A stretch of DNA of 64,000 nucleotides from JALEFZ01 sp039817415. Its GTDB lineage: Bacteria > Bacteroidota > Bacteroidia > J057. Shown piece after piece: positions 8,038 to 16,541 of the stretch (position 1 is its first letter; every line of letters begins with the position of its first letter). The notes below the pieces were generated by a model. The model saw nothing but the letters and a program-made list of their open reading frames with translations, did no database searches and was not told the DNA's origin. A program made the position numbers and the translations under genes. The stretch spans positions 1-64,000 of the forward strand of contig JBCBVV010000003.1 in assembly GCA_039817415.1 (NCBI GenBank), read 5' to 3'.

Positions 8038-11000
8038 TTACTTCAATACTACGCGAGAAACTTCAGTTTTTCCGTTAGACTCAACAGCGATGATGTAAAG
8101 TCCAGCGTTTTCGTTAGAAAGATCGATTTTAGCGTTAAGCTCACCAGCAACAGCTTTGTGTACAGCGCTGTATACAGTGCGACCAGTCATGTCGTATACG
8201 TTGATGACAGCACCGTTAGCGATGTCAGTAGCTACAACATTTACGATTCCAGTAGTTGGGTTAGGGAATGCCTTGATAGCAGATTCTTCAGCAATTTCTT
8301 CGTTGCTGACGAATACGTCATCAGTAATTCCAGCAAAGTAACCGTAGTGGTCCATCGCAGTCCATCCTTTAGCCCAGAACTCAGAAGCTAGTTGAGAGAA
8401 AGCTCCTTTGTAATTAGTAGCAGTAAAGAATGGGTCATTGATAGTACCTAGGTTGTGAGTTACTTCCCAGTCAGCGAAACGTGGGTCAAGACCTCCGTCG
8501 TTCATCCAAGATAGACCGTTGATCTGAGGATCTTTAGCGATGTTTCCACCAGCAGCGAAGTGAGCAGCCCAAGCAGTGATTGCAGCATCAACAGCAGCAG
8601 TAGAGTCAGCCTGAGTATCCCATCCACCGATAGCGTTGTCATCATCCTTAGCAGTTACTTTGAAGATTTCTTCAGCAGTACCATCAGCTACGTTGAAGAA
8701 GATATTGTTAGCAAATGCAGTGGTTCCAGCAGTGAATCCGTCGTAAGAGCTAGTGCTTACTAGGTTAGGACCAGAGATCTCGATGTCAACACCTCTCTGC
8801 TGCTCGATCATGATAGAGTTCCAAACCTGTCCACGTCCGTTAGCACGGAAAGTGATCAAACGGTCATCAGCTACTGGACGACGTCCAACGATAGTCATGT
8901 TAGAGATAACCCAAGCAGAAGTAGGCGTTCCATCTTCTGGAGAGTCAGCACCATCCCACTCACCACAACGGTCACCGAAGTCAGCAGCCTGGTGGATGTA
9001 GATGTTCTGGATTTTACCACGGTATCCCTGGTCAAGGTCAAGCATGTCATCAGCTGCGAAAGCGATAACGATGTTCTTCATGTTTACAGTACCACCGAAG
9101 ATCTCGATTCCGTCATCATCAGAAGCGTAAGACTCTACAAACTCGATAGTAGTTCCGCTACCAACACCAGCTAGGGTAAGACCCTGAATCTCGTTGTTAG
9201 AAGCAAGAGCAACACCTGTGTGGCGGATAGATACATAACGTAGGATACCAGAGTTGTCGGCATCGTTCGTACCACCGAATACACCTACAGTAGCAGGAAG
9301 TGTAGAAGGAATACCTTCAACCTGCTCGTTTCCGTTGTCAGCAGTGTTAGTAGAAGCAGAACCACACATGATAATACCACCCCATAGACCTTTAGCCTGA
9401 ACGTCAAGAAGGTCAGTAGGATCGTTAGTGTTGTCTAGGCAAGACGTGAAGATGATCGGAGACTGAGCAGTACCACGAGCATCGATGTAAGCACCACGCT
9501 CTACGATAAGAGCAGAAGCAGCTTCCTGAGAACCAGTATCAGCCAATACTACTGTACCAGCAGGAATAACAAGCGTATCACCGTCAGCGATACGAACATA
9601 TCCCTGTAGTTTGTAAATATTAGCAGCGTTCCACTCACCAGAAACAGTACCTGTAACTGTAATTGTATCACCAGCAGCAGCAGGAGCAGTTAGGTAACCA
9701 TAGTGGTCAAATGCAGTCCAGTTGCGGATCCATAGTCCACCAGGACCTGGGTTGAACGCACCTTTGTAAGACAATACGTCGAAGAAAGGATCAGCAGGAG
9801 TAGTTACGTTGTTAGTGATTTCAGGAGCGTAGAAACGAGGATCGTTTCCTCCGTCATTTGTCCAAGTAACACCACCGATCTGAGCGTCAGTAGCAACGTT
9901 TCCAGCAGCAGCGAAGTGAGCAGCCCAAGCTACAGCAGCAGCATCAACAGCAGCAGTAGAGTCAGCCTGAGAGTTCCATCCACCGATAGCGTTGTCATCG
10001 TCCTTAGCAGTTACTTTGAAGATTCCTTCAGCAGTACCGTCAGCTACGTTGTCAAATACGTTAGTAGAGAAAGCAGTTGTTCCAGCAGTGAACCCGTCGT
10101 AAGAGTTAGTGCTTACTAGGTTAGGACCAGAGATCTCGATATCAACACCTCTTGTCTGCTCGATGATAACAGAGCTCCATACTTGGCCACGTCCGTTAGC
10201 ACGGAAAGTGATAGCACGGTCATCAGCTACTGGACGACGTCCGATCATAGTCATGTTAGAGATTACCCATCCAGCGAAAGGCATTCCGTCTTCTGGAGAG
10301 TCAGCTCCGTCCCACTCACCCATGCGGTCACCAAAGTCAGCAGCCTGCATGATGAATACGTTCTGTAGTTTACCACGGTATCCCTGGTCAAGGTCAAGCA
10401 TGTCGTCAGCTGCGAAGATGATCGCAATGTTCTTCATGTTTACAGTACCACCGAAAATCTCGATACCGTCATCATCAGAAGCATAAGACTCTACATACTC
10501 GATAGTAGTTCCGTTACCTACACCAGCTAGGGTAAGACCCTGAATCTCGTTGTTAGAAGCAAGAGCTACACCTGTGTGGCGGATAGAAACGTAACGTAGA
10601 ATACCTGAGTTATCGTTGTCTACAGATCCACCGAAAGTACCTACAGAAGCAGGAAGCGTAGAAGGAATACCTTCAACCTGCTCGTTTCCGTTGTCAGCAG
10701 TGTTAGTAGAAGCATCACCACACATGATGATACCACCCCAAAGACCTCTAGCCTGAACGTCAAGAAGGTCAGAAGGATCATTTACATCGTCAAGTACAGA
10801 TGAAAAGATAATTGGGTTACTAGCAGTACCCTGAGCATCAAGGTAACCGTTACGCTCGATGATCATTGCAGAAGCGTTTTCCTGAGAACCAGTATCCGCC
10901 AATACTACAGTACCAGCAGGAATAACAAGGGTATCACCATTGTCAACACGTACGTATCCTTCCAATACGTAGACTTTAGTTGCGTCCCAGGTACCGCTTA

Positions 11001-11091
11001 CTGTGTTAGAAACACGTACAGTGTCCTGTGCCATCAAAGAAGCCACTGAAAGGCTTGCGATGATTGAGAGTACGAATAAAATTTTCTTCAT
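8038..11091 (-). CDS. T9SS-exported protein with two tandem ~446-residue beta-helix-like domains
   Basis: A 1017-residue exported protein. The signal peptide (1-21) ends in LMAQ. Residues ~22-467 and ~474-919 are two copies of one domain, aligned with a constant offset of 452 residues and no gaps at the points I checked. Each copy begins with TVSG-W...GDTLVIPAGTVVLADTGSQ and contains GLWGGIIMCG, SGILRYVSIRHTGVAL, ASDDDGIEIFGGTVNMKN and GRRPVADDR, and each ends in DHYGY. The strand repeats suggest a beta-helix. The last ~75 residues (IKAFPNPTTGIVNVVA...GLYIIAVESNGKTEVSRVVLK) are a type A T9SS sorting domain. Codon choice looks more restricted than in neighbouring genes (mostly AAC for Asn, GAC for Asp), which suggests high expression. 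It follows a TonB-dependent receptor gene, so it may be the receptor's surface partner. The substrate is unknown. Confidence 0.8.
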   Translation of the reverse strand: MKKILFVLSIIASLSVASLMAQDTVRVSNTVSGTWDATKVYVLEGYVRVDNGDTLVIPAGTVVLADTGSQENASAMIIERNGYLDAQGTASNPIIFSSVLDDVNDPSDLLDVQARGLWGGIIMCGDASTNTADNGNEQVEGIPSTLPASVGTFGGSVDNDNSGILRYVSIRHTGVALASNNEIQGLTLAGVGNGTTIEYVESYASDDDGIEIFGGTVNMKNIAIIFAADDMLDLDQGYRGKLQNVFIMQAADFGDRMGEWDGADSPEDGMPFAGWVISNMTMIGRRPVADDRAITFRANGRGQVWSSVIIEQTRGVDIEISGPNLVSTNSYDGFTAGTTAFSTNVFDNVADGTAEGIFKVTAKDDDNAIGGWNSQADSTAAVDAAAVAWAAHFAAAGNVATDAQIGGVTWTNDGGNDPRFYAPEITNNVTTPADPFFDVLSYKGAFNPGPGGLWIRNWTAFDHYGYLTAPAAAGDTITVTGTVSGEWNAANIYKLQGYVRIADGDTLVIPAGTVVLADTGSQEAASALIVERGAYIDARGTAQSPIIFTSCLDNTNDPTDLLDVQAKGLWGGIIMCGSASTNTADNGNEQVEGIPSTLPATVGVFGGTNDADNSGILRYVSIRHTGVALASNNEIQGLTLAGVGSGTTIEFVESYASDDDGIEIFGGTVNMKNIVIAFAADDMLDLDQGYRGKIQNIYIHQAADFGDRCGEWDGADSPEDGTPTSAWVISNMTIVGRRPVADDRLITFRANGRGQVWNSIMIEQQRGVDIEISGPNLVSTSSYDGFTAGTTAFANNIFFNVADGTAEEIFKVTAKDDDNAIGGWDTQADSTAAVDAAITAWAAHFAAGGNIAKDPQINGLSWMNDGGLDPRFADWEVTHNLGTINDPFFTATNYKGAFSQLASEFWAKGWTAMDHYGYFAGITDDVFVSNEEIAEESAIKAFPNPTTGIVNVVATDIANGAVINVYDMTGRTVYSAVHKAVAGELNAKIDLSNENAGLYIIAVESNGKTEVSRVVLK
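8341..9672 (-). repeat. Tandem duplication, C-terminal copy
   Basis: This segment encodes the second domain copy. Matching landmarks (HYGY codons, GTCAGCCTGA, AAGAGC before the ACACCTGTG block, AATACTAC) lie exactly 1356 bases from their counterparts in the other copy at four well-separated places. The duplication is therefore in frame and without length change across the region. The DNA is still clearly similar, not only the protein. Confidence 0.85.
9697..11028 (-). repeat. Tandem duplication, N-terminal copy
   Basis: This is the first domain copy and the partner of 8341-9672 at an offset of 1356 bases (452 codons). It differs mainly by synonymous and conservative changes. The linker between copies (LTAPAAAGDT) is very short. 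Confidence 0.85.
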
Positions 11092-11163
11092 AACGAATTA
11101 GAAAATGTTGAGGTTTAGTTGAGCTAAAAAGCTTAAAGAACGTTTGTGTCTAGGCATATTCGC

Positions 11164-11204
11164 CCAAAAAAAGAATACTCTTCCCCACCATCGGTGAGAA
11201 AGAG
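11164..11204 (-). terminator. Terminator-like hairpin between the TonB-dependent receptor and the beta-helix gene
   Basis: On the minus strand, arms CTCTTTCTCACC and GGTGGGGAAGAG pair over 12 bp around a GAT loop (11178-11204) and are followed by TATTCTTTTTTT. Two of the pairs are G-T, which pair only in the minus-strand transcript, so the element acts on the receptor mRNA. No clear promoter lies between it and the downstream gene, which suggests partial read-through. Confidence 0.8.
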
Positions 11205-11210
11205 ATATTC

Positions 11211-14153
11211 CTATTGTTGGTTCAATCTAAAGGTTACGCCCAAAGAGTATGAAGCTCCAATGGTGTACTCCCTGAAAATATAATCTGTGTCCAGGAAGGT
11301 CTGCGTAAACTGATATTTCGGGTTCAGGATGTTGTTCGCTCTCAACCTGACATTCACCATTTTTCCAAATCTCTTAGAAATGGAGAAGTTTAGAGAAGGT
11401 CTTGGCTGCTCAAAAATATCTGGGGCTACTCCACCAAATGAGAATAGACGTGGTCCAAATACATTATAACTCAAACTGGCCTGTATACCGGAATCATCAT
11501 CCCCCATATCGATGTATGCCAGCTCAGCATTGAATACATAAGGAGACTGACCAAATAGCGGTACTGTGGTCAATGCGTTCGGGTCAAATTCCAATCTGAT
11601 TCTTCTCTCCTGGTCGTTCAAAGTCTGCTCAGAACGAATGAAGGAAGCATTGAAACCAAGCTGAAGCTTCTCTAGTCTCTCATCAATGAATCCAAAGTTC
11701 TTCTTCACTTCGATCTCAGTACCGAATACATTGGCTGTATCTCTGTTAATGTAGCGGAAACGAAGGTTCTGCGTAGAGAAGTCAGCCGCTAGACCGATGG
11801 GATTCGTGAAGTTCTTGTAAAAGACACTAACAGCCACTTTCTCGCTGAAGGTAAAGAACCATTCCCAACGAAGGTCAATGTTGTCAATCAAGGTACGCTG
11901 TAAGTTACCGTTTCCTACTACATCAGGACCACCGATGTATGGCGTACGGATGAAAGGTGCAATCTCAAGAAGAGAAGGTCTAGCCAAAGTCCTTGAGTAA
12001 CCTGCACGAATATTCATGTTTTCAACCGGCGTAAAGATCAAGTTCAAGGCAGGAAGAATATCATCAAGGTCTAATTGACCTGGCGTAGCAGTAGAATCTA
12101 CATTGATGATGTCTTCATAGATTGTGCTGTCCTCCGGTGTGATAGCAATGTCAGTTGACTCATAACGTGCACCGGTAATGATTTTAAACCTGTTTCCGAT
12201 GGGAAGGGTAATCATACCATAAAGGGCGTTTACATTGTCTGTACCAGAGAAAATGTTCCCCCCTAGTGTTTCTTCAGAGTAGTAAAGACCTTCAAATAAG
12301 TTTTCGAAATCATTCCCATCATTGATGATGTCTACTGAGTATAGGTTCTGATCAGCTAGGTATTCTGCCAAAGATCCCTGGAAAGAAGCAGCATCATCAC
12401 CTTTGTTTAACTCATATCTAGTCTCGGTAAAGGATCTGTTTTTCTGCGTGATGGCTCCACCAACTTTTAACAAACTCTTGTTTGTCGTGTTGATACCAGG
12501 AAGTTCAAACTGAATATTTACTCTGGCATCAAGGTTATCATCGTTTAGGAAACGGTAAAACCTAAGTGGGTTCGAATACCCGTTACCATCGTTGATGTCG
12601 AATTCATTCCCATCGATTTCGTTAGCAAAGAATCTTAAATCGGGCTCATTTTGCTCAGCAACAGATCTTGAAACAATCCAGTCAGCTTTGATAGCGTCAG
12701 GATTATCCTTAGGCCCAAAAGCGTGCTCACCTTGACCCTGATAGATATTTACAATTCTTTGGATATAGCCTGAGGTTCTCGTTTGAAGGGTAATGTTGGC
12801 ACCTGAAGTAACAAATGGTCCTTCGAATACCTCTCCATAAGCGTTTCCACTCTGGTTTCTCATCAAATTGACAGAGAACTTATGATTAGGAACTGGCTTA
12901 TAAGAAAGCTTTACCAAGCCTCCCAAAAGAGTCTCATCCTCTGATCTGTCTCCCGTAAAGCTGGCCTGTGCAGAAAGAATGGTTGCACCGGGGCTCAACT
13001 GGCGATAGAGCTTTCTGATTCCATCTGTAAATGCGCTGAAGTTTCTTCTGTACGAAACACTGGCGATGTAACCGAATGAACCACCTTTCTTTCCGATATC
13101 ATGTTGGTTACCGATGGAAATGTTATAATTCTGGTTCAAGCCAGTATTTCTAAAGGTCGGCTCTAAGGGAGAAGTAAAGGAACGTGAAGCAGTTTCTAAC
13201 TGGTCTCCTCTCAACAAAAGCTGTGCTTTGGTTCTTGGAAGGGTGGGTAGCGCACCATTGAGGTCCTCAGAAATAAAGGAAGGAAGGCTTCTGCTGTCGC
13301 TCAGACCTGCAAGGTTTTCACCATCCTGTAAGTTTTCCCCTACAAAGTTATCCAACAAAGAGGCCTGTGTATTGTACCCCAAGCTCCCTCTTACTTCAAG
13401 AGTGAAAGAGGTAGGGAAGTCTTTGGTTCTGATATCAACCACACCCCCTGTAAAGTTGGCTGGAAGATCAGGGGTAAAGTTTTTGAATACAGTTACGTTG
13501 TCAATTAGGTTAGATGGAAAGATGTCCATCTGTACCGTATTCTTATTAGGATCAAGACCAGGAAGAATAGCTCCGTTCAGCATAGTTAAGGAGTAACGGT
13601 CTCCCAATCCACGAACAGAAACGTACTTTCCTTCTTCTACAGTAACACCTACTACTCTGGCAGTCACCGCTGCTACGTTGGCATCACCTGTCCTTTGGAT
13701 CAGGTCAAAAGTTACACCATCAATAGCGTTGACTGAATTCTGCTGCTTTTTCTGGAAAGCGACAGCTGACTTGGCTTCTGTTTTCCTGGCAGTAATGATA
13801 ACTTCTCCTGTCGTTACCTGCTCTTCAAATAAAAGTGTCTCGTTGTACACGACTTGACCCGCTGTAGCCGTTAAATCTATCGTATCTGCTAGATAACCGA
13901 TGAAGCTAATCACCAGTCTATATTGACCTGCTGGTACTTTAGGTTGGACAGTATACGTTCCTTCGATATCGGAAAAAGCTCCTCCACGGATTTGGCCTTC
14001 CATGGTTTGCAGCTGAATGGTAGCACCTACCAGGACTTCACCAGTGCTTCCATCGGTGATTTTTCCTCTTAAGGTGGCATTTTGAGCATGAGCCGTAAAA
14101 AGGCATGCGAACATCAAAACAGCACCTAAGATCCAGTGTTTGATTTGGTTCAT
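11211..14153 (-). CDS. TonB-dependent outer membrane receptor with N-terminal carboxypeptidase-regulatory-like domain
   Basis: A 980-residue receptor. The likely start is ATG at 14153 (MNQIKHWILGAVLMF), which directly begins the signal peptide ending in AHAQ; the open frame extends 14 codons further upstream. Residues ~25-110 are a CarboxypepD_reg-like beta-sandwich (TLRGKITDGSTGEVLVGATI...GTYTVQP). The plug domain follows, with VSVRGLGDRYSLTMLNGAIL and FTGGVVDIRTKDFP. The rest is a 22-strand-type barrel rich in alternating aromatic strands, ending YSLGVTFRLNQQ. There is no SusD partner, so this is not a standard SusCD pair; the downstream T9SS beta-helix protein may serve as its surface partner. 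Direct-repeat boxes lie ~100-145 bases upstream. The ligand cannot be told from sequence. Confidence 0.9.
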   Translation of the reverse strand: MNQIKHWILGAVLMFACLFTAHAQNATLRGKITDGSTGEVLVGATIQLQTMEGQIRGGAFSDIEGTYTVQPKVPAGQYRLVISFIGYLADTIDLTATAGQVVYNETLLFEEQVTTGEVIITARKTEAKSAVAFQKKQQNSVNAIDGVTFDLIQRTGDANVAAVTARVVGVTVEEGKYVSVRGLGDRYSLTMLNGAILPGLDPNKNTVQMDIFPSNLIDNVTVFKNFTPDLPANFTGGVVDIRTKDFPTSFTLEVRGSLGYNTQASLLDNFVGENLQDGENLAGLSDSRSLPSFISEDLNGALPTLPRTKAQLLLRGDQLETASRSFTSPLEPTFRNTGLNQNYNISIGNQHDIGKKGGSFGYIASVSYRRNFSAFTDGIRKLYRQLSPGATILSAQASFTGDRSEDETLLGGLVKLSYKPVPNHKFSVNLMRNQSGNAYGEVFEGPFVTSGANITLQTRTSGYIQRIVNIYQGQGEHAFGPKDNPDAIKADWIVSRSVAEQNEPDLRFFANEIDGNEFDINDGNGYSNPLRFYRFLNDDNLDARVNIQFELPGINTTNKSLLKVGGAITQKNRSFTETRYELNKGDDAASFQGSLAEYLADQNLYSVDIINDGNDFENLFEGLYYSEETLGGNIFSGTDNVNALYGMITLPIGNRFKIITGARYESTDIAITPEDSTIYEDIINVDSTATPGQLDLDDILPALNLIFTPVENMNIRAGYSRTLARPSLLEIAPFIRTPYIGGPDVVGNGNLQRTLIDNIDLRWEWFFTFSEKVAVSVFYKNFTNPIGLAADFSTQNLRFRYINRDTANVFGTEIEVKKNFGFIDERLEKLQLGFNASFIRSEQTLNDQERRIRLEFDPNALTTVPLFGQSPYVFNAELAYIDMGDDDSGIQASLSYNVFGPRLFSFGGVAPDIFEQPRPSLNFSISKRFGKMVNVRLRANNILNPKYQFTQTFLDTDYIFREYTIGASYSLGVTFRLNQQ

Positions 14154-14250
14154 ACAGTTAGTTGGTAGAGTTAGTTTCGAAACTTGAAAGGTCATTGACC
14201 TTAAACGGCGTAAAAATCGTTAGCAGGTTTAAAGGAAGGCTATCGGAGTT

Positions 14251-14266
14251 TTTAACTTATTGTTAA
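14251..14266 (-). promoter_or_regulatory. 11-bp-spaced TTAA direct repeat, box 1
   Basis: On the minus strand it reads TTAAC-AATAAG-TTAAA, two TTAA half-sites 11 bases apart. This spacing is typical of OmpR/PhoB-family response regulators. It lies ~98 bases before the receptor start. A nearly identical sequence stands upstream of the gene starting at 46032. Confidence 0.4.
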
Positions 14267-14280
14267 GAGAGAGGCTTTTG

Positions 14281-14297
14281 TGTTAAGTTATTTTAAA
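14281..14297 (-). promoter_or_regulatory. 11-bp-spaced TTAA direct repeat, box 2
   Basis: On the minus strand it reads TTTAA-AATAAC-TTAACA, sharing the AATAA middle with box 1. Its start is 31 bases from the start of box 1, close to three helical turns, so both boxes face the same side of the DNA. Confidence 0.35.
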
Positions 14298-14483
14298 CAC
14301 CCATTGAGATTAAATGGCGTTTTTTTCCTATCAGCACAAAAATGGCCTACATTTTGAATACTTACGGCAATCATTCATGTAGGAAATTGAATACTTGAGG
14401 CAGCCTCTTAAGCTTTTCGTAATTTCTGACTTGGAAGAATCAACTTTAGGATATTCCTTTGATAAATTTTGTAGCTCACAGCT

Positions 14484-14933
14484 ATGCAAAGAGTTCTTAT
14501 TTTCATCTCCTTGTTGCTTTCTTTATCTGTGTCTTTTGCCCAACGAGTCGACTCCCCGAGAAGCCGATCCGCTTCCGATATGGGTGGGTATTCGGCCTTG
14601 GAACTCAATCAAAAGCAGGTTGAGAAAGAAGCTGAGCTTTCACAATTATTGGAACGCTACCAATCGGCTAGAAATCCAAGCAGAGAGGCATTAAAGGCTA
14701 GAATGATGACGGTGATCTATGAACTGTTTGACCTGTCGATGATGCAAAAAGCCTCCGAAGCCAATTCCTTGCGATTGACCCTCCAAAGCCTGTCATCTCG
14801 AACGGACTACAATAAAAATCAGGAAATTCTGAAGCTGAAAAAGGAATTGGAAATGGTAGAACGTCAACTAGAACAACGCCTTAATCTCCGAGACAAAATT
14901 GTTGCGAAGCGGCTGTATGACATGACAAATTGA
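14484..14933 (+). CDS. Small exported coiled-coil protein, function unknown
   Basis: A 149-residue protein with a clear signal peptide (MQRVLIFISLLLSLSVSFAQ). The mature part starts with a Ser/Arg-rich segment (RVDSPRSRSASDMGG) and then becomes almost entirely helical and charged. Heptad-like stretches at residues ~45-70 (LNQKQVEKEAELSQLLERY) and ~105-145 (QEILKLKKELEMVERQLEQRLNLRDKIV) suggest a coiled coil. I see no lipobox or sorting domain, so it is probably periplasmic. A TAAATTTTG element at 14463-14471 gives a plausible promoter with a leader of ~10 bases. It converges on the subtilase gene with a 21-base gap. I do not recognise the family. Confidence 0.65.
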   Translation: MQRVLIFISLLLSLSVSFAQRVDSPRSRSASDMGGYSALELNQKQVEKEAELSQLLERYQSARNPSREALKARMMTVIYELFDLSMMQKASEANSLRLTLQSLSSRTDYNKNQEILKLKKELEMVERQLEQRLNLRDKIVAKRLYDMTN

Positions 14934-14954
14934 TGGAAACCGCCATCTTTGGAA

Positions 14955-16541
14955 TTAATCCCATTTCTCCTCAAAAAGATCACCCCCAAACCAGATCCTG
15001 AGCATTCCCTTCAACCCATAGTCTCTAGGAATCTTAATCAAGCCAGCACTGGGGCTTTCCTTCTCAATCACACTGGTGGAATAGAGCGTAAGAAAACCCG
15101 TTGAGTCCTCTACATGAATGTGGAATGGCACTCCAAAGGGATATTGCAAGCTGTCTTCTATCATATCCTGACTGGGATATAAAAAGAGCGTATCTCCCTT
15201 GTGCTCAATAGAAAAGGCAGAAAGGGTATCAACTAGGACATGTTTTGTCAACATTCGCGTAGCTTGAGGCACACCATACCCCATGGCATAATCATAATAA
15301 GGATACAAATGCCCCAACTGATGAAACATATCAATCACCTCATTGGGACGGAGACTAGGATTCTTTTCCAGTAAACAGGCCGCCATCCCTGCTACCAAAG
15401 GGGTAGCAAAAGAAGTACCTGCTATTTCGTCATATGTTCCCCTTTTGCCTGGTCCAATTACAAAACCGGGGGCTACCACATCTGGCTTGGTTTGTTTCAT
15501 GGCATTAGGTCCATAAGATGAATAGGGCATTTTTCTTTTTAGAAAAGGGAAGGATGATCCTACAGAAAGAACCTCAGGCACATCAGCTGGTGCACCTAAA
15601 TATCTCCATTTATCTGCCCCTTCATTTCCATTGGAAACAATAACCAGTATTCCCTTATCAGCTGCCATCTTTGCAGCACGGCTAACCAAGGTACTTCTGC
15701 CATCCATTTCTTCATAGGTATACCGCTTGTCCGTATATCCCAAGGAAGACTGGATAATGTCTGCACCATGTCGATCAGCCCATTGCATGGCAGCCAACCA
15801 ATGATCCTCTTCTATTGGCTTTTCCTTAATCTTGTGTTCTGTACGTGCCAGCATAAATTTTACATCACGACCAGCTCCGAGCTCCCGCCCTTTGTACCTT
15901 CCTGCCACACAAGCGAGCACTTGCGTACCATGCATGTCATGATGATATACCCCAGAATCCGCTTGATAAAAATCCTTTGTCCGAATAATCTGCCCCTCTT
16001 TCCACAGATGTCGAGTGGAGGGATGAGAGGGTAGTTCCTTAAATCCCACATCAAAAATAGCCATTCTTACCCCTTTTCCGCTCAATCCTGCTGCCGCCAA
16101 GCTGTCTAGCTCCAATTGTTGACGGACCATCTGAAGCAGGGTATCATCACGTACCTCAAAGGGGGACTGAATGGAGGCAGGAATTAAACTAGGGCATAAT
16201 TCTTCAATTCCGATTACCCAATTATAGGCAGCAATTTCTTCCAATTGCTCTGGATAAGCTTCTACTGAAACAGCATTGAACCAACGCAAAGAATGCCTGA
16301 GGTTATGTACCTTCTGGCTGATCTTAGCTAGGTAAGAAGGCTTGATGGGAAGATCTTTTTCATCGAAAATGGGAAGTCCCTTGTTTAATTTTCGTTGAAT
16401 CGCATGTGGATCAAACCAAGCGTAAGGATCAAATTCCTGCTCTTTTTCGTCAAATGAAATAAGATATACCTGTTGTCCAATGGCCCCAAAGAACATACAG
16501 GACAACCCAAGAAATAGCAGTACCTTTTTCATATCATTCAT
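14955..16541 (-). CDS. Exported subtilisin-like serine protease (S8)
   Basis: A 528-residue subtilase. Numbering from ATG 16541, the catalytic triad is D164 (MAIFDVGF), H204 (HDMHGTQV) and S377 (GTSFATP), with the oxyanion N304 in VSNGNEG. A signal peptide (MKKVLLFLGLSCMFFGAIGQ) is followed by an N-terminal pro-region with RKLNKGLPIFDEKDLPI, typical of Bacteroidota subtilases. After the catalytic domain, ~120 residues of beta-rich sequence end in LRIWFGGDLFEEKWD; this does not look like a standard T9SS tail. The ATG at 16541 overlaps the stop of the preceding lipoprotein gene (TAATG), so the two are translationally coupled; ATG 16532 is an alternative start. It is probably a periplasmic or secreted protease. 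Confidence 0.9.
   Translation of the reverse strand: MNDMKKVLLFLGLSCMFFGAIGQQVYLISFDEKEQEFDPYAWFDPHAIQRKLNKGLPIFDEKDLPIKPSYLAKISQKVHNLRHSLRWFNAVSVEAYPEQLEEIAAYNWVIGIEELCPSLIPASIQSPFEVRDDTLLQMVRQQLELDSLAAAGLSGKGVRMAIFDVGFKELPSHPSTRHLWKEGQIIRTKDFYQADSGVYHHDMHGTQVLACVAGRYKGRELGAGRDVKFMLARTEHKIKEKPIEEDHWLAAMQWADRHGADIIQSSLGYTDKRYTYEEMDGRSTLVSRAAKMAADKGILVIVSNGNEGADKWRYLGAPADVPEVLSVGSSFPFLKRKMPYSSYGPNAMKQTKPDVVAPGFVIGPGKRGTYDEIAGTSFATPLVAGMAACLLEKNPSLRPNEVIDMFHQLGHLYPYYDYAMGYGVPQATRMLTKHVLVDTLSAFSIEHKGDTLFLYPSQDMIEDSLQYPFGVPFHIHVEDSTGFLTLYSTSVIEKESPSAGLIKIPRDYGLKGMLRIWFGGDLFEEKWD

Larger units (their letters stand above)
14154..14483. other. Divergent regulatory region between the receptor and an exported coiled-coil gene
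   Basis: This 330-base non-coding stretch holds two TTAA-type direct-repeat boxes facing the receptor gene (listed separately). Next to the plus-strand gene it has a TAAATTTTG element (14463-14471) that may be a -7 box. I see no RNA gene. Confidence 0.5.

Noticed and set aside
8560..10486. Several plus-strand open frames of 60-125 codons lie opposite the duplicated beta-helix gene, some nearly identical to each other
   Set aside because: They mirror the reverse strand of the two domain copies; the similarity follows from the duplication, and the minus-strand gene has a signal peptide and sorting domain.
8341..11028. Repeated DNA considered as a CRISPR array or mobile element
   Set aside because: There are only two long coding copies in frame, without short spaced repeats, inverted ends or a transposase.
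13228..13596. Plus-strand open frame of 122 codons inside the TonB-dependent receptor gene
   Set aside because: It lies antisense to the well-supported plug domain and has no promoter or recognisable protein features.
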